This document shows, in pieces, positions 8,934 through 17,811 of a DNA stretch of 34,383 bases (positions are counted from its first letter, which is position 1; each line of letters opens with the position of its first letter). Source of the DNA: an uncultured Sphingorhabdus sp. (lineage in GTDB: Bacteria > Pseudomonadota > Alphaproteobacteria > Sphingomonadales > Sphingomonadaceae); assembly GCA_905479715.1 (NCBI GenBank), contig CAJQNR010000173.1, positions 1 through 34,383 on the forward strand, in the 5' to 3' direction. The translations under genes were made by a program, and so were the position numbers. The notes below the pieces were generated by a model. That model did no database searches, was not told the origin of the DNA, and was given only the letters and a program-made list of their open reading frames with translations.

Positions 8934-9749
8934 ATGGTGCGTAAGCTTATCCGAGAACCGCTGGTTCATTTTCTTGGCGGCGCGCTGCTGATTTTTGCGT
9001 TCTTCTGGGCCACCGGCAGTAGCCGTGATCCGGCGGATTATGCGATCAGCATCGATGAAACGGATATCACCCGGCTGAGGTCGGACTGGGTCCGAAATTT
9101 TCGCCGTGCACCAACCCAGCAGGAATTGGACGGCCTGATCGATCAGGAAATCGCCGAAGAAATCTACTATCGGGAAGCCTTGCGGCTGGGGCTGGACAAA
9201 AATGATCCGATGATCCGGCGCCGACTCTATACCAAGATGCGCTTCGTCGATGGCCAGAACGCGGATGCTGTCAAGCCTACCGACACGATGCTCCAGCAAT
9301 GGATGGACAAGAACCCCGGCAAATATGCCTTGTCTCCGCTCTATGATTTCGAGCAAATCTATCTCGGCCAGATCAGTGCGGCGGAAGCGGGCAAGCGAAT
9401 CGATCAACTGAATGTCGGCACCGAATCCGCTGAACTTGCTCAATCCATTTCCCTGCCGGAGACTCTAAACCAGGCCAGCATCGAAGATATTGGCCGCCAG
9501 TTTGGCGACAAGTTTGCCGGACAATTGGAGGGGCTGGAAACCGGTGTCTGGAGCGGTCCTGTCACATCGGGTTTCGGTCTTCATGCAGTCAAGATCACCG
9601 CAAAAAAACCCGGTAAGATACCTGCTCTGGATGATGTCCGGCAGCGGGTAGCCAATGAATGGCACGCAGCCCGTCAGGCCAAACAGAAAGAAAAAGCACT
9701 GTCCCGTTACCGCGCGCAATATGAAATCACGGTGGCTGGCCGGCCATGA
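8934..9749 (+). CDS. Membrane-anchored parvulin-like peptidyl-prolyl isomerase
   Basis: This is a 271-residue protein with a single N-terminal membrane segment (about residues 12-27, FLGGALLIFAFFWATG) and a periplasmic PpiC/SurA-like remainder. The helical chaperone portion includes RAPTQQELDGLIDQEIAEEIYYREALRLGL-type sequence at about residues 58-87. The parvulin signature near the C-terminus is GVWSGPVTSGFGLHAVKI (residues 204-221). The central isomerase part is short and looks degenerate, so chaperone function may dominate. The ATG at 8934 has little ribosome binding sequence. The stop overlaps the next gene start as ATGA, which argues for translational coupling with the HupE-like protein. 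The likely job is folding or assembling the DUF3604 lipoprotein or HupE partner (inference). Confidence 0.85.
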   Translation: MVRKLIREPLVHFLGGALLIFAFFWATGSSRDPADYAISIDETDITRLRSDWVRNFRRAPTQQELDGLIDQEIAEEIYYREALRLGLDKNDPMIRRRLYTKMRFVDGQNADAVKPTDTMLQQWMDKNPGKYALSPLYDFEQIYLGQISAAEAGKRIDQLNVGTESAELAQSISLPETLNQASIEDIGRQFGDKFAGQLEGLETGVWSGPVTSGFGLHAVKITAKKPGKIPALDDVRQRVANEWHAARQAKQKEKALSRYRAQYEITVAGRP

Positions 9750-10735
9750 TCCGCTGGTACGCTGTCCTGTGGACCAGTCTGGCGCTCGCCCTTTGTCCGA
9801 CCAGCGCCCGCGCGGACGAACTGCGTCCGGCCTATATCGAAATGACCGAACAGGCGCCGGGCCAATGGTCGCTGCTGTGGAAGGCGTCGGCCAATTCGCG
9901 TCTGGGCCACAGCGGCGAAGTGACAATACCCGAAAATTGCAGAATCGAAAACGAGCCCCGGCGTGAATTTGCCGCCAGCAATATCCTCACGCGGCTTTCG
10001 CTGCGCTGCGACGGGTCGGTGCAGGGCCAGACCATAGGCCTGAAGGGCCTGGAGCTATCGACCACCGACGCGCTGGTTCGCATCGCCCCGATCGACAGCG
10101 CCATGCAGACCGTGCGTCTGACACCGGACCAGCCGACCACCACCTTGGCCAAGCCCTCGGTAATTTCCAATGTCGCCGCGACATACACGATCCTTGGGAT
10201 CGAACATATCTTGCTGGGCTTTGATCACCTGTTCTTCGTGCTGGCTCTGGTCTTGCTGCTCAAGGGCGGCTGGCTCGTCGCCAAGACCGTCACCGCCTTC
10301 ACCATCGCGCACAGCCTCACTCTGGTCGGGACGACGCTGGGTTTGCTGTCGCTGCCATCGCAGCCGGTTGAAGCGGTAATTGCGCTGTCGATCGTCTTTC
10401 TCGCCGTCGAGGTCGTGAAATCCAGGCCCGGCAATTTCCGGCTTTCGGAACGTTTCCCCTGGATCGTGGCTTTCCTGTTCGGCCTGCTCCACGGTTTCGG
10501 CTTCGCCGGCGCGCTTGCGGAAATCGGCTTGCCGGAAGGCGACGTTCCCCTGGCATTGTTTACCTTCAACCTTGGCGTCGAAATCGGACAGCTGGCGATC
10601 GTCGCCGTGGCGCTGGTGGCACTATACGGAATTCGAAAACTGCGGGGCCAATGGTTACAGCCGACCAAAACCGCGATGGCCTATGGCATCGGGATTATCG
10701 CCACCTACTGGTTCGTCGAACGAATGGTGGCCTGA
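9746..10735 (+). CDS. HupE/UreJ-family membrane protein with periplasmic N-domain
   Basis: This is a 329-residue protein. A signal peptide (MIRWYAVLWTSLALALCPTSARA) leads to a soluble domain of about 120 residues and then a HupE/UreJ_2-type membrane domain of about six helices from residue ~145. Candidate metal ligands sit in conserved helical motifs: H154, D160-H161 (LLGFDHLFF), H189 (FTIAHSLTL) and H249 (GLLHGFGFAG). HupE and UreJ relatives are linked to nickel or cobalt permeation, but this subfamily's substrate is not established. The start overlaps the PPIase stop by ATGA. It ends the cassette, followed by a strong terminator. Confidence 0.9.
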   Translation: MIRWYAVLWTSLALALCPTSARADELRPAYIEMTEQAPGQWSLLWKASANSRLGHSGEVTIPENCRIENEPRREFAASNILTRLSLRCDGSVQGQTIGLKGLELSTTDALVRIAPIDSAMQTVRLTPDQPTTTLAKPSVISNVAATYTILGIEHILLGFDHLFFVLALVLLLKGGWLVAKTVTAFTIAHSLTLVGTTLGLLSLPSQPVEAVIALSIVFLAVEVVKSRPGNFRLSERFPWIVAFLFGLLHGFGFAGALAEIGLPEGDVPLALFTFNLGVEIGQLAIVAVALVALYGIRKLRGQWLQPTKTAMAYGIGIIATYWFVERMVA

Positions 10736-10769
10736 AAAGGTCAACCCATTCAGTCCGCCTGAACGGAAA

Positions 10770-10804
10770 TTGGCCTTTGCTCCGCTGGTCGGAACAAAGG
10801 CCAA
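10770..10804. terminator. Bidirectional hairpin terminator between convergent genes
   Basis: TTGGCCTTTG pairs perfectly with CAAAGGCCAA (10 bp). Inside, TCCG pairs with CGGA around a five-base loop. AATTT flanks the stem on the plus strand and a similar AT-rich stretch on the other side. It lies between the HupE-like gene (plus) and the NmrA-like gene (minus) and can serve both. The U tract is modest. Confidence 0.75.
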
Positions 10805-10839
10805 AATTTCGTCTGAGTTATAAGTGTCGGGAGCGAAGA

Positions 10840-11772
10840 CTATCCCGCTGGCGGACGATGCGCATCGTCCGACCAGTCCTGCCGCGCCGCCCATTGTTCC
10901 AGCGTCTCGAACTCAACTTCCGGCAGTCGCTGCTGCATGAAATCGGTGTCCACTTCGAAGGGCCGTGTTACGTTATTGTTGTTATATTCGTAGAAGGCGG
11001 TGATTCCGGCAGCCATGGTTTCGCGATTTTCCGGCGGCACATCATCGCCAAAGGCTTCGACCAGATAGTCGCCGAATTCCTTCGGCGTGCAAGGATCATA
11101 TTTGATTTCATGTCCGAATACACGGGACAGGATTTCGGCAACTTCCGGGGGTTTGATGCGCTGCGGCCCGCCAATATTGAGCCAAGAACCTTCAAAGTCA
11201 GGGCGATCCATCGCAGCAACCATACATTTGCCGACATCATCCAGACTGATCCAGTTCGCTTCCAGGGTTGCATTGTGCGGATAGACATAGCGTCTTTCAT
11301 TCACAATGAACGGCCGGGCCCAGTTGGTCAGCAGATTATCCATGAACAATACCGAGCCAAATACGGTCGCTGGCATGCCGGAACGGAAAATCTGGTTCAG
11401 CGCGACAGTATTGTTGCCATAAGTGAACGGGTCACCGGGACGCTCCGGAATCCAGCTTGATGTATTCCAGACAAAACGCTCGGTCCCGGCCTCCTTGGCG
11501 GCAGCGGCTACACGCCCAACCATAGAGGCGCGATCTTCCCGCGTCTGCAGCGGGTGGGTATAGAAAACGGCGTCGGATCCCTCAAAGGCGGGAACCCAGG
11601 TCGATTCGTCACTGAGATCGATCTTGCGGCATTCATCGGCAACATTCGAACCACCCAGATCCGGATTTTCGCTGCGTGACAAGGCCCGAACCTTGTGACC
11701 AGCTGCTGCCAATTGCCGTATTTGTGCCAGACCCTGCCGACCGGTTGCACCTACGACTGATACTAATGCCAT
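10840..11772 (-). CDS. NmrA-like NAD(P)-binding protein
   Basis: This is a 310-residue atypical short-chain dehydrogenase of the NmrA/QOR2 type. The N-terminal nucleotide-binding loop is VVGATGRQG (G8-xx-G11-xx-G14), followed by ALSRSENPD, and the body shows the NmrA pattern of a central VFYTHPLQ and GTERFVWNTSSW. No YxxxK catalytic pair is evident, so it may be a redox sensor or an oxidoreductase acting on a quinone or aldehyde. The start at 11772 is chosen because GAGGAGAG lies just upstream; the open frame runs 19 codons further. The SDR gene lies 111 bases upstream on the same strand. Confidence 0.87.
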   Translation of the reverse strand: MALVSVVGATGRQGLAQIRQLAAAGHKVRALSRSENPDLGGSNVADECRKIDLSDESTWVPAFEGSDAVFYTHPLQTREDRASMVGRVAAAAKEAGTERFVWNTSSWIPERPGDPFTYGNNTVALNQIFRSGMPATVFGSVLFMDNLLTNWARPFIVNERRYVYPHNATLEANWISLDDVGKCMVAAMDRPDFEGSWLNIGGPQRIKPPEVAEILSRVFGHEIKYDPCTPKEFGDYLVEAFGDDVPPENRETMAAGITAFYEYNNNNVTRPFEVDTDFMQQRLPEVEFETLEQWAARQDWSDDAHRPPAG

Positions 11773-11883
11773 GATATTCTCTCCTCTTGCATTTGCAGCA
11801 ACGCTAGAGCCGAAAAAGCCGGTTCCCAATGCTCCTTTTTGTCAGGACATTTTTGTTAGGGGACCGATTCTGTCAAAACACTG

Positions 11884-12657
11884 TCAGGAAGCCTCTTCGG
11901 TCAGCATCGCCTGCCAGCGCTGCATACCCGAGATCCAGCGTTCAGGGTCGGCGCCCTTCTGCCGGACATAATCACCCACCTTGGGGTGCGGGAGGATCAG
12001 GAATCGCTCATCGCCAAGGGCCTCGACGCAGATATCGGCCACGCCCTCCGCGCTGATTATTCCGTCCTTCGCTACCGTCGATGTATCAATCCCGGCAATC
12101 ATCGGCGTGTCGACGCCTTGCGGACACAGGACCGAAACCTTCAGTCCTTCTGCACCATGGGTTATCGCCAGCCATTCGGCGAAACTGACAGCAGCATGTT
12201 TGGTCACCGAATAAGGCGCGGATCCGATTTGCGCCAGAAGCCCGGCCGCCGATGCCGTGTTGAGCAAATAGCCACCGCCGCGTTCCAGCATTTTGGGCAC
12301 CAATATCCGCGCAACCCGGATATGGGCCAGAACATTGATGTCCCAGATATTCTGCCAGTCCGCATCGTCCACTTCGACACCGCCGCCGGTGATGATGCCG
12401 GCATTGGAAACAAACAGATCGATCGGCCCGATGTCGGATTCGACGGTTTCGATCAGGCGGCTGATATCCGCTGCCAGCGACACGTCGGTCCTGATCGCAA
12501 CACCGCCGATTTCGTCGGCGACAGATTGCGCACCCGCGAGATCACGATCGGCACAGACAATCTTCTTTGCCCCTTCCGCTGCGAAGCGGCGAGCCATGGC
12601 TGCCCCGATACCGCTGGCGCCGCCGGTAATAACGACAATCTTGTCTTTCAATATCAT
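11884..12657 (-). CDS. SDR-family NAD(P)-dependent oxidoreductase
   Basis: This is a 257-residue classical short-chain dehydrogenase/reductase. The cofactor loop TGGASGIG is at residues 11-18, NAG at 85-87, the active-site N108, S136 and the Y149-x3-K153 pair (APYSVTK) are all present, so the enzyme should be active. An upstream extension of 11 residues (MINLFKRDKIK) is possible, but MILKDKIVVITGG is the usual SDR start. The substrate is not identifiable from sequence. It is divergent from the VOC-AtuA operon and may act in the same pathway. Confidence 0.9.
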   Translation of the reverse strand: MILKDKIVVITGGASGIGAAMARRFAAEGAKKIVCADRDLAGAQSVADEIGGVAIRTDVSLAADISRLIETVESDIGPIDLFVSNAGIITGGGVEVDDADWQNIWDINVLAHIRVARILVPKMLERGGGYLLNTASAAGLLAQIGSAPYSVTKHAAVSFAEWLAITHGAEGLKVSVLCPQGVDTPMIAGIDTSTVAKDGIISAEGVADICVEALGDERFLILPHPKVGDYVRQKGADPERWISGMQRWQAMLTEEAS

Positions 12658-12783
12658 TTTGATCTTGTCCCGCTTGAATAAATTAATCACTCGCTTAAAG
12701 ATGCCGGACGGCTAGAACAAGAGCTACATTGCCTGCGGGCCGGGGTTCACCCAAATGTCTAGCTCGAAAAAAGGAGAGAAAAA

Positions 12784-13164
12784 ATGTACAGTCACATGAT
12801 GGTCGGATCGAACGATATGGACCGGTCGAAAAAATTCTATGATGCGTTGTTCAAAAGCGTTGGTGGCCCGGAAGCCATGGTCGATCCGAAAGGTCGGCTG
12901 ATGTACCTCCACAATGATAATATTTTCATGGTCACTTCCCCCATTGATGGCAAGGATGCCACATGTGGCAATGGCATGACCGTCGGCTTTGCCATGGAGA
13001 GCCCCGAACAGGCCGACGCATGGCACAAGGCCGGTCTCGAAGCCGGCGGCACGGCCATCGAAGATCCTCCCGGCGTTCGCGACAATCCGGGCATGAAACT
13101 TTATCTCGCTTATCTGCGCGATCCCGACGGCAACAAGCTCTGCGCCCTGCACCGCATGGGTTGA
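12784..13164 (+). CDS. VOC-family (glyoxalase/dioxygenase fold) protein
   Basis: This is a 126-residue vicinal-oxygen-chelate fold protein. It begins MYSHMMVGSNDMDRSKKFYDAL, the standard first beta-alpha unit with a possible metal-ligand H4, and ends YLRDPDGNKLCALHRMG, the standard last beta unit. AAGGAGAG lies 6 bases before ATG, the best ribosome binding site in the window. It begins a plus-strand operon with the AtuA-like gene only 5 bases downstream. Glyoxalase, dioxygenase or epimerase activity cannot be told apart from sequence alone. Confidence 0.9.
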   Translation: MYSHMMVGSNDMDRSKKFYDALFKSVGGPEAMVDPKGRLMYLHNDNIFMVTSPIDGKDATCGNGMTVGFAMESPEQADAWHKAGLEAGGTAIEDPPGVRDNPGMKLYLAYLRDPDGNKLCALHRMG

Positions 13165-13169
13165 AACAA

Positions 13170-14978
13170 GTGCGGGACAAGATAATCCGCATTGGCGGTG
13201 CGAGTGGCTTTTGGGGCGAAAGCACCATGGCCACTCCGCAGCTGCTGGATGCAGGCGTGGATTATCTGGTCTATGATTATCTAGCCGAGATCACCATGTC
13301 GATCATGGCACGCGCCCATGCCAAGGATCCGGCAGCCGGCTATGCTGGCGATTTCATCAGCGCTGTTCTCAAGCCTCATGCCAGAACCATTGCTGCCCAA
13401 GGGGTAAAAATCATTGCCAACGCGGGCGGCGTCAATCCGGCATCCTGCGGCGAAGCGGCGCGGGCCGTGATCAGGGAACAGGGCCTTGACCTCAAGGTTG
13501 CGGTCATCACCGGCGACAATCTGCTGGCCGAACGGGACGCCATCGCCACCGAAGCACCCACGGAAATGTTCACCGGTGCAGCCTTTCCGGACAAGGAAAA
13601 AATCGCCAGCATCAACGCCTATCTCGGCGCTTTTCCGATTGCACGGGCGCTGGCAGAAGGCGCGGATATCGTCATCACCGGCCGCTGCGTTGACAGCGCA
13701 GTGACTCTCGGCGCCTGTATCCACGAATTCGGCTGGTCGGCTGGCGACCATGATTTGCTCGCCAGCGGTAGCCTCGCGGGCCACCTGCTGGAATGCGGGC
13801 CGCAAGCGACCGGCGGCAATTATACCGACTGGGAAGACGCCGGCGATATATCCAATATCGGCTACCCGATTGGCACGGTTTCAGCCGACGGATCGTTTAC
13901 CATCACCAAGCCGGAAGGCACGGGCGGCTGTGTGACTGTCGGCACGGTTTCCGAACAGATGCTCTACGAGATCGGCGATCCACAGGCCTATATGCTGCCC
14001 GATGTGGTTTGTGATTTTTCGCAGGTTCAGATCACGCAGTGCGGCCCGGACAAAGTGCATGTCTCACCGGCGCAGGGCTATGCACCGCCCGACCATTACA
14101 AGACCTGCCTCACATATGGCGAAGGTTTCCGAGGCGGCACCTATGTCAGCTTCTACGGTTTCGACGCCGCCCGCAAGGCGCAAAAATTCTGCGACAATGT
14201 CTTTGTCCGCGCCAACAATATCCTGCGCAGCCACAATCTCGGCGACTATAGCGAGACCAGTGTCGAGATCATCGGTGCGGAAAGCCAGTATGGCGATTTT
14301 GCTGAAGTCAGTGACCCCCGTGAGGTCGTGGCAAAAATTGCCGCCAAGCACAGCGAAGCAGCGGCGATCGGCATTTTGCTCCGCGAACTCACCGGTCTCG
14401 GCCTTGCAACGCCGCCGGGACTGAGCGGTTTTTCCGGCGCGCGCGCCAAGCCATCGCCCGTGGTGAGACTATTCTCCTATCTCACCCCGAAATCGGCGAT
14501 CACCACCCGGATCGACATCGATGGCCAGGCCATCGAATTTTCCGATAGCCCCGGTCAGGCCTTTGATCCTGCGTCAATCCCCCGTCCGGCCGATCCGGAA
14601 TTGCCGGCAATATCCGGCGAGATGGTCATGGTGCCGCTGATCCGGCTGGCCTGGGCGCGATCCGGTGACAAAGGCAACAAGGCCAATATCGGGGTGATCG
14701 CGCGCAACCCGGCCTGGCTTCCCTATATCTGGGCAGCGCTGACCCCGGATTCCGTCGCCCGGCGCTTCGGCCATTTTATCGATGGTGGCACCGATGCGGC
14801 AATCATCGGCAAATTCTACCTGCCCGGCTGCCACGCCATCAATTTTCTGATCGATGCCGTGCTCGGCGGCGGCGGCGTGGCCAGTATCCGCAATGATGCA
14901 CAGGGCAAGGGCTATGGCCAGATATTGCTCGCCCATCCAGTGGCGATACCGGCTGCACTGGCCAAAAAACTGACATAA
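13170..14978 (+). CDS. AtuA-family acyclic terpene utilization protein (DUF1446)
   Basis: This is a 602-residue protein of the AtuA/DUF1446 family, named for citronellol/geraniol catabolism in Pseudomonas but widespread in other degradation clusters. The start RDKIIRIGGASGFWGES and later GGVNPASC and DIVITGRCVDSAVTLG are family hallmarks. From about residue 487 to the end a second AtuA-related domain is fused (RLAWARSGDKGNKANIG, then LPGCHAINFLID). The chosen start is GTG 13170, 5 bases after the VOC stop; an in-frame TTG at 13161 overlaps that stop. The open frame extends further upstream through the VOC gene, but only as an out-of-frame shadow. The molecular reaction of AtuA is not established; a role in acyl-CoA or terpenoid catabolism is inferred. 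Confidence 0.9.
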   Translation: MRDKIIRIGGASGFWGESTMATPQLLDAGVDYLVYDYLAEITMSIMARAHAKDPAAGYAGDFISAVLKPHARTIAAQGVKIIANAGGVNPASCGEAARAVIREQGLDLKVAVITGDNLLAERDAIATEAPTEMFTGAAFPDKEKIASINAYLGAFPIARALAEGADIVITGRCVDSAVTLGACIHEFGWSAGDHDLLASGSLAGHLLECGPQATGGNYTDWEDAGDISNIGYPIGTVSADGSFTITKPEGTGGCVTVGTVSEQMLYEIGDPQAYMLPDVVCDFSQVQITQCGPDKVHVSPAQGYAPPDHYKTCLTYGEGFRGGTYVSFYGFDAARKAQKFCDNVFVRANNILRSHNLGDYSETSVEIIGAESQYGDFAEVSDPREVVAKIAAKHSEAAAIGILLRELTGLGLATPPGLSGFSGARAKPSPVVRLFSYLTPKSAITTRIDIDGQAIEFSDSPGQAFDPASIPRPADPELPAISGEMVMVPLIRLAWARSGDKGNKANIGVIARNPAWLPYIWAALTPDSVARRFGHFIDGGTDAAIIGKFYLPGCHAINFLIDAVLGGGGVASIRNDAQGKGYGQILLAHPVAIPAALAKKLT

Positions 14979-14992
14979 AAAGGAACCGTTGA

Positions 14993-15808
14993 ATGATGCA
15001 GGAAGCCCAGGATTTCAAAGATGAAAGCGACACGCTCGCGGCCGTTCTCGCCGATGCGGATGACGCTGTCTTTGCCACCGTCACCCAGTTCAAGAACTGG
15101 ACGATAGAGGATGTTATCGGTCATCTCCATATCTGGAATGTTGCGGCGCTGATGACCCTGCAGGATCCGGATGCCTTCAAACAGTTCCTCCGTGACATGA
15201 TGGGCGCGTTCAAAACCGGCAAGGGCCATGTCGATGTGCAATATCAATGGCTGGACACCCATGCGGACGGAATCCGCGGCAAGGCATTGTTCGATGCCTA
15301 TTGCGACTATTATCCAAAGCTGGCCGCCGCTTATGGTGAAGCCGATCCCGAACATCGCGTTGCCTGGGCCGGACCCGACATGACCACCCGGTCGAAAATC
15401 ATCGCGCGCCAGATGGAAACCTGGTCCCACGGACAGGAGATATTCGATATATTGGGACAGGAACGCAAGGATGGCGACCGCATCCGCAATATTGCCCACC
15501 TCGGCGTCACCACCTATGGCTGGACCTTCCGCAATCGCCGTCAGGAACCGCCCGCACCCAAGCCTTTTGTCCAGCTCACCGCACCATCGGGCGCCGTCTG
15601 GGAATGGAATGATCCGCAGGAAGATAATTTGGTCCGTGGCAGCGCGGTCGAATTTTCGCAGGTCGTGACCCAGACCCGCAATATCGACGACACCTCGCTC
15701 GAGACGATCGGCGCCACCGCCCGTCAATGGATGGAAATCGCCCAGTGCTTTGCTGGCGGCCCCGAAACGCCGCCGGCAAAGGGAACGCGTACCATGGCGA
15801 CGGGGTGA
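14993..15808 (+). CDS. TIGR03084-family metal-binding protein (DinB/MDMPI-like)
   Basis: This is a 271-residue protein of the TIGR03084 family, related to DinB and mycothiol-dependent maleylpyruvate isomerase N-domains. The metal-site pattern is visible in DVIGHLHIWN (H44, H46), METWSHGQEIFD (H146) and IAHLGVTTYGWTF (H169). AAAGGA lies about 9 bases before ATG 14993, and the gene follows the AtuA gene by 14 bases, so they are one operon. Members are often next to AtuA-like genes, which I recall as recurrent in sphingomonads and actinobacteria. Its reaction is not known. Confidence 0.9.
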   Translation: MMQEAQDFKDESDTLAAVLADADDAVFATVTQFKNWTIEDVIGHLHIWNVAALMTLQDPDAFKQFLRDMMGAFKTGKGHVDVQYQWLDTHADGIRGKALFDAYCDYYPKLAAAYGEADPEHRVAWAGPDMTTRSKIIARQMETWSHGQEIFDILGQERKDGDRIRNIAHLGVTTYGWTFRNRRQEPPAPKPFVQLTAPSGAVWEWNDPQEDNLVRGSAVEFSQVVTQTRNIDDTSLETIGATARQWMEIAQCFAGGPETPPAKGTRTMATG

Positions 15809-16165
15809 CATGGGAGGCAGTAATCACTTCGCCGCCCTTGCTTCGTTTTTGTCCGGGTCCGCGGTCTGGCGATTCGACAAATGTTGCGGCCGCCGATAAG
15901 TTTCGATTTCCCTGTGAAGTCTTGCGCGATTGCGACATCAGAATGGCATAGGACAGATGCATCCCTCTAATGTGAGTGTAGCGACTGTCTAATAAGGACC
16001 GTAGCTGTATATGATACTTGGCAATCCGAAACCAACAGAGTAACTCACCAGTTCAGACGGAGGCAGATCGAAAACCAGCGCCGGTTTCGAGCCGCTAAAT
16101 CCCGAGCATTTGCAAGTGCCGGATATCCCGATAGATCAGTGTGTCCGTTAGTGGGTCAGGTTAAT
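15809..16165. other. Intergenic gap, no gene recognised
   Basis: This 357-base stretch separates the metabolic operon from the polysaccharide region. I see no convincing ORF, tRNA or terminator. A small hairpin CGAAAACC-agcgcc-GGTTTCG (one bulge) occurs at 16069-16089. The promoter of the downstream membrane protein presumably lies here, but no clear -35/-10 pair stands out. Confidence 0.5.
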
Positions 16166-17722
16166 ATGTTGGACGGAAAGATACCGCTGAAACGGCAGAG
16201 CGAAGAAAGACCTGCAATATGGTCGGCGTTGTCTGATCTACGATTATTCGGTGCTGTCGCGATATGTGTCTTTGCCGGAACTCTGCTATTTTACGGTTCC
16301 ATTTATTCCGTACATCAAGATCTAGGAGGTAGCGCACTGTCGGGGCGTTTGGCCGTCACGCTCGGTGATAGCTATAGCAATTACAGCGTATATTTCCCAC
16401 CAGTCGAAAAATACTGGTTCTCGCTTGCAGCACAGTTAAGCAGCCTCACCGGGCTGCGGCTCGACCTCATGGTCATAGCAATGACCGATATAATGGTACT
16501 TTTCGGAGCAGGCCTCGCTTTCCAAATCCGGCGCGGAACCGTGGGTGCTTCGCCGCTCTTTTTCATTTCGTCCGTGGCGGTGCTCATCATTCTGCCGATC
16601 CTGTTCAAGAATATCTTCGGGTTGCGCGAGCATATGGTCGTGCTGGGACTCTGGCCCTATCTTGTTCTTCGATTTTCGGACCAAGACGGGACCCTGATTA
16701 GCTGGCGACTGCGGATGATACTGGGCCTTTGGATGGGCGCGACGCTACTTTTCAAGACTTTCTACGCCGCCGTCGTATTTCTGGTCGAAATCACCAATTC
16801 TCTTCTGGAGCGCCGACCACTCTCGCTCTTCCGGATTGAGAACGTCACTGCGGGTATAGTTGTCTTTCTATATCTGTTCTGCTGGCTCGGCTTAGACCCG
16901 CACCAGCGCGAGGTGATCGGCGCAATGATGAACACAATCGATGCCAATCTCCTCGACCGCCGCGAAAATTGGCTGAAATTGGCTGAGAACTTGATTCCCG
17001 CGGTCCCTATGCTGATCGCTTCATGGTATTTCCGAATTCCGAAACGATCGATCGCAATCGCCTTTGTCACTGTGATTGCGACGGCGTTTGCTGCGTGGTC
17101 GCAGGAACGATGGTACTCGCATCATCTATTTCCAATCACTATGGCATATGTTGCATGGTGGTGGATCGCGGCGCGAGAATTTCGCTGGTTTGTCAATCTG
17201 GCCGTGGCGCTGCTTGTCTTGTTGCCGATCAGTGCCCAGTTTCTGAATACGCGTATCTATCAGGAGCAGTCCGAAGAGCTTGAACAGACACTTGAGGAAC
17301 ATGGACAAATAGTGGCGGGGAAACGGGTCGCTGTCCTGACCATGCATCCCTCACCTTATAATCAATATCTTGCTTCTCATGACGCGCTGCGCTGGAACCC
17401 GATGATGAACATCGCCTACGTAGCCGCCGAGTTAAAGCCTTTCGACAAAACGGAACTGGTCGGCAAGACTCCGCCGGTCAAGCTCGATGATCCGGGACGA
17501 ATGATGCTATTTGATCAGATGATGCAGCTATGGGAAGACATGCCGCCTGATGTGCTGATCCTTGACCGAACCCACCGCTGGCCTTTACGCCATATCGATA
17601 TCGATTGGATTCATGTCTTCTCAGAACAACCGAGGTTCAAAGCTTTCCTCAAAAAATATCGTCCTGTAGTGGCTTACGACGGCAATAGGATTAAATTCAC
17701 TTATTATGTCCGCGCCCGTTAG
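16166..17722 (+). CDS. Polytopic membrane protein, GT-C-type glycosyltransferase candidate
   Basis: This is a 518-residue protein I do not recognise by family name. About nine to ten membrane helices span roughly residues 25-370 (for example LFGAVAICVFAGTLLFY, SPLFFISSVAVLIILPILF, AVALLVLLPISAQF), followed by a soluble C-terminal domain of about 150 residues. The large extracytoplasmic first loop with GDSYSNYSVYFPPVEKYW, and the overall layout, suggest a GT-C glycosyltransferase using a polyprenyl-linked donor, which fits the neighbouring glycan genes. A GTG 27 bases upstream (16139) could also start it; ATG 16166 follows a CAGG and is preferred. It is convergent with the flippase gene. Function is inference. 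Confidence 0.7.
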   Translation: MLDGKIPLKRQSEERPAIWSALSDLRLFGAVAICVFAGTLLFYGSIYSVHQDLGGSALSGRLAVTLGDSYSNYSVYFPPVEKYWFSLAAQLSSLTGLRLDLMVIAMTDIMVLFGAGLAFQIRRGTVGASPLFFISSVAVLIILPILFKNIFGLREHMVVLGLWPYLVLRFSDQDGTLISWRLRMILGLWMGATLLFKTFYAAVVFLVEITNSLLERRPLSLFRIENVTAGIVVFLYLFCWLGLDPHQREVIGAMMNTIDANLLDRRENWLKLAENLIPAVPMLIASWYFRIPKRSIAIAFVTVIATAFAAWSQERWYSHHLFPITMAYVAWWWIAAREFRWFVNLAVALLVLLPISAQFLNTRIYQEQSEELEQTLEEHGQIVAGKRVAVLTMHPSPYNQYLASHDALRWNPMMNIAYVAAELKPFDKTELVGKTPPVKLDDPGRMMLFDQMMQLWEDMPPDVLILDRTHRWPLRHIDIDWIHVFSEQPRFKAFLKKYRPVVAYDGNRIKFTYYVRAR

Positions 17723-17811
17723 AATAGCGATCCACACCGGTACGCTGGACGATCGCCTTAATAAAATACCGCGCGAACCATCCGTCACCAGATTATAAAA
17801 AGCCCTGGTTT

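Noticed and set aside
14912-15811. Minus-strand ORF of 299 codons
   Set aside because: It is antisense to the TIGR03084 gene, which has a good ribosome binding site and conserved metal residues.
17725-17756. GCGATC...GATCGC inverted repeat in the convergent gap after the GT-C-like gene
   Set aside because: The stem is short, the loop long and no T tract follows, so it is not convincing as a terminator.
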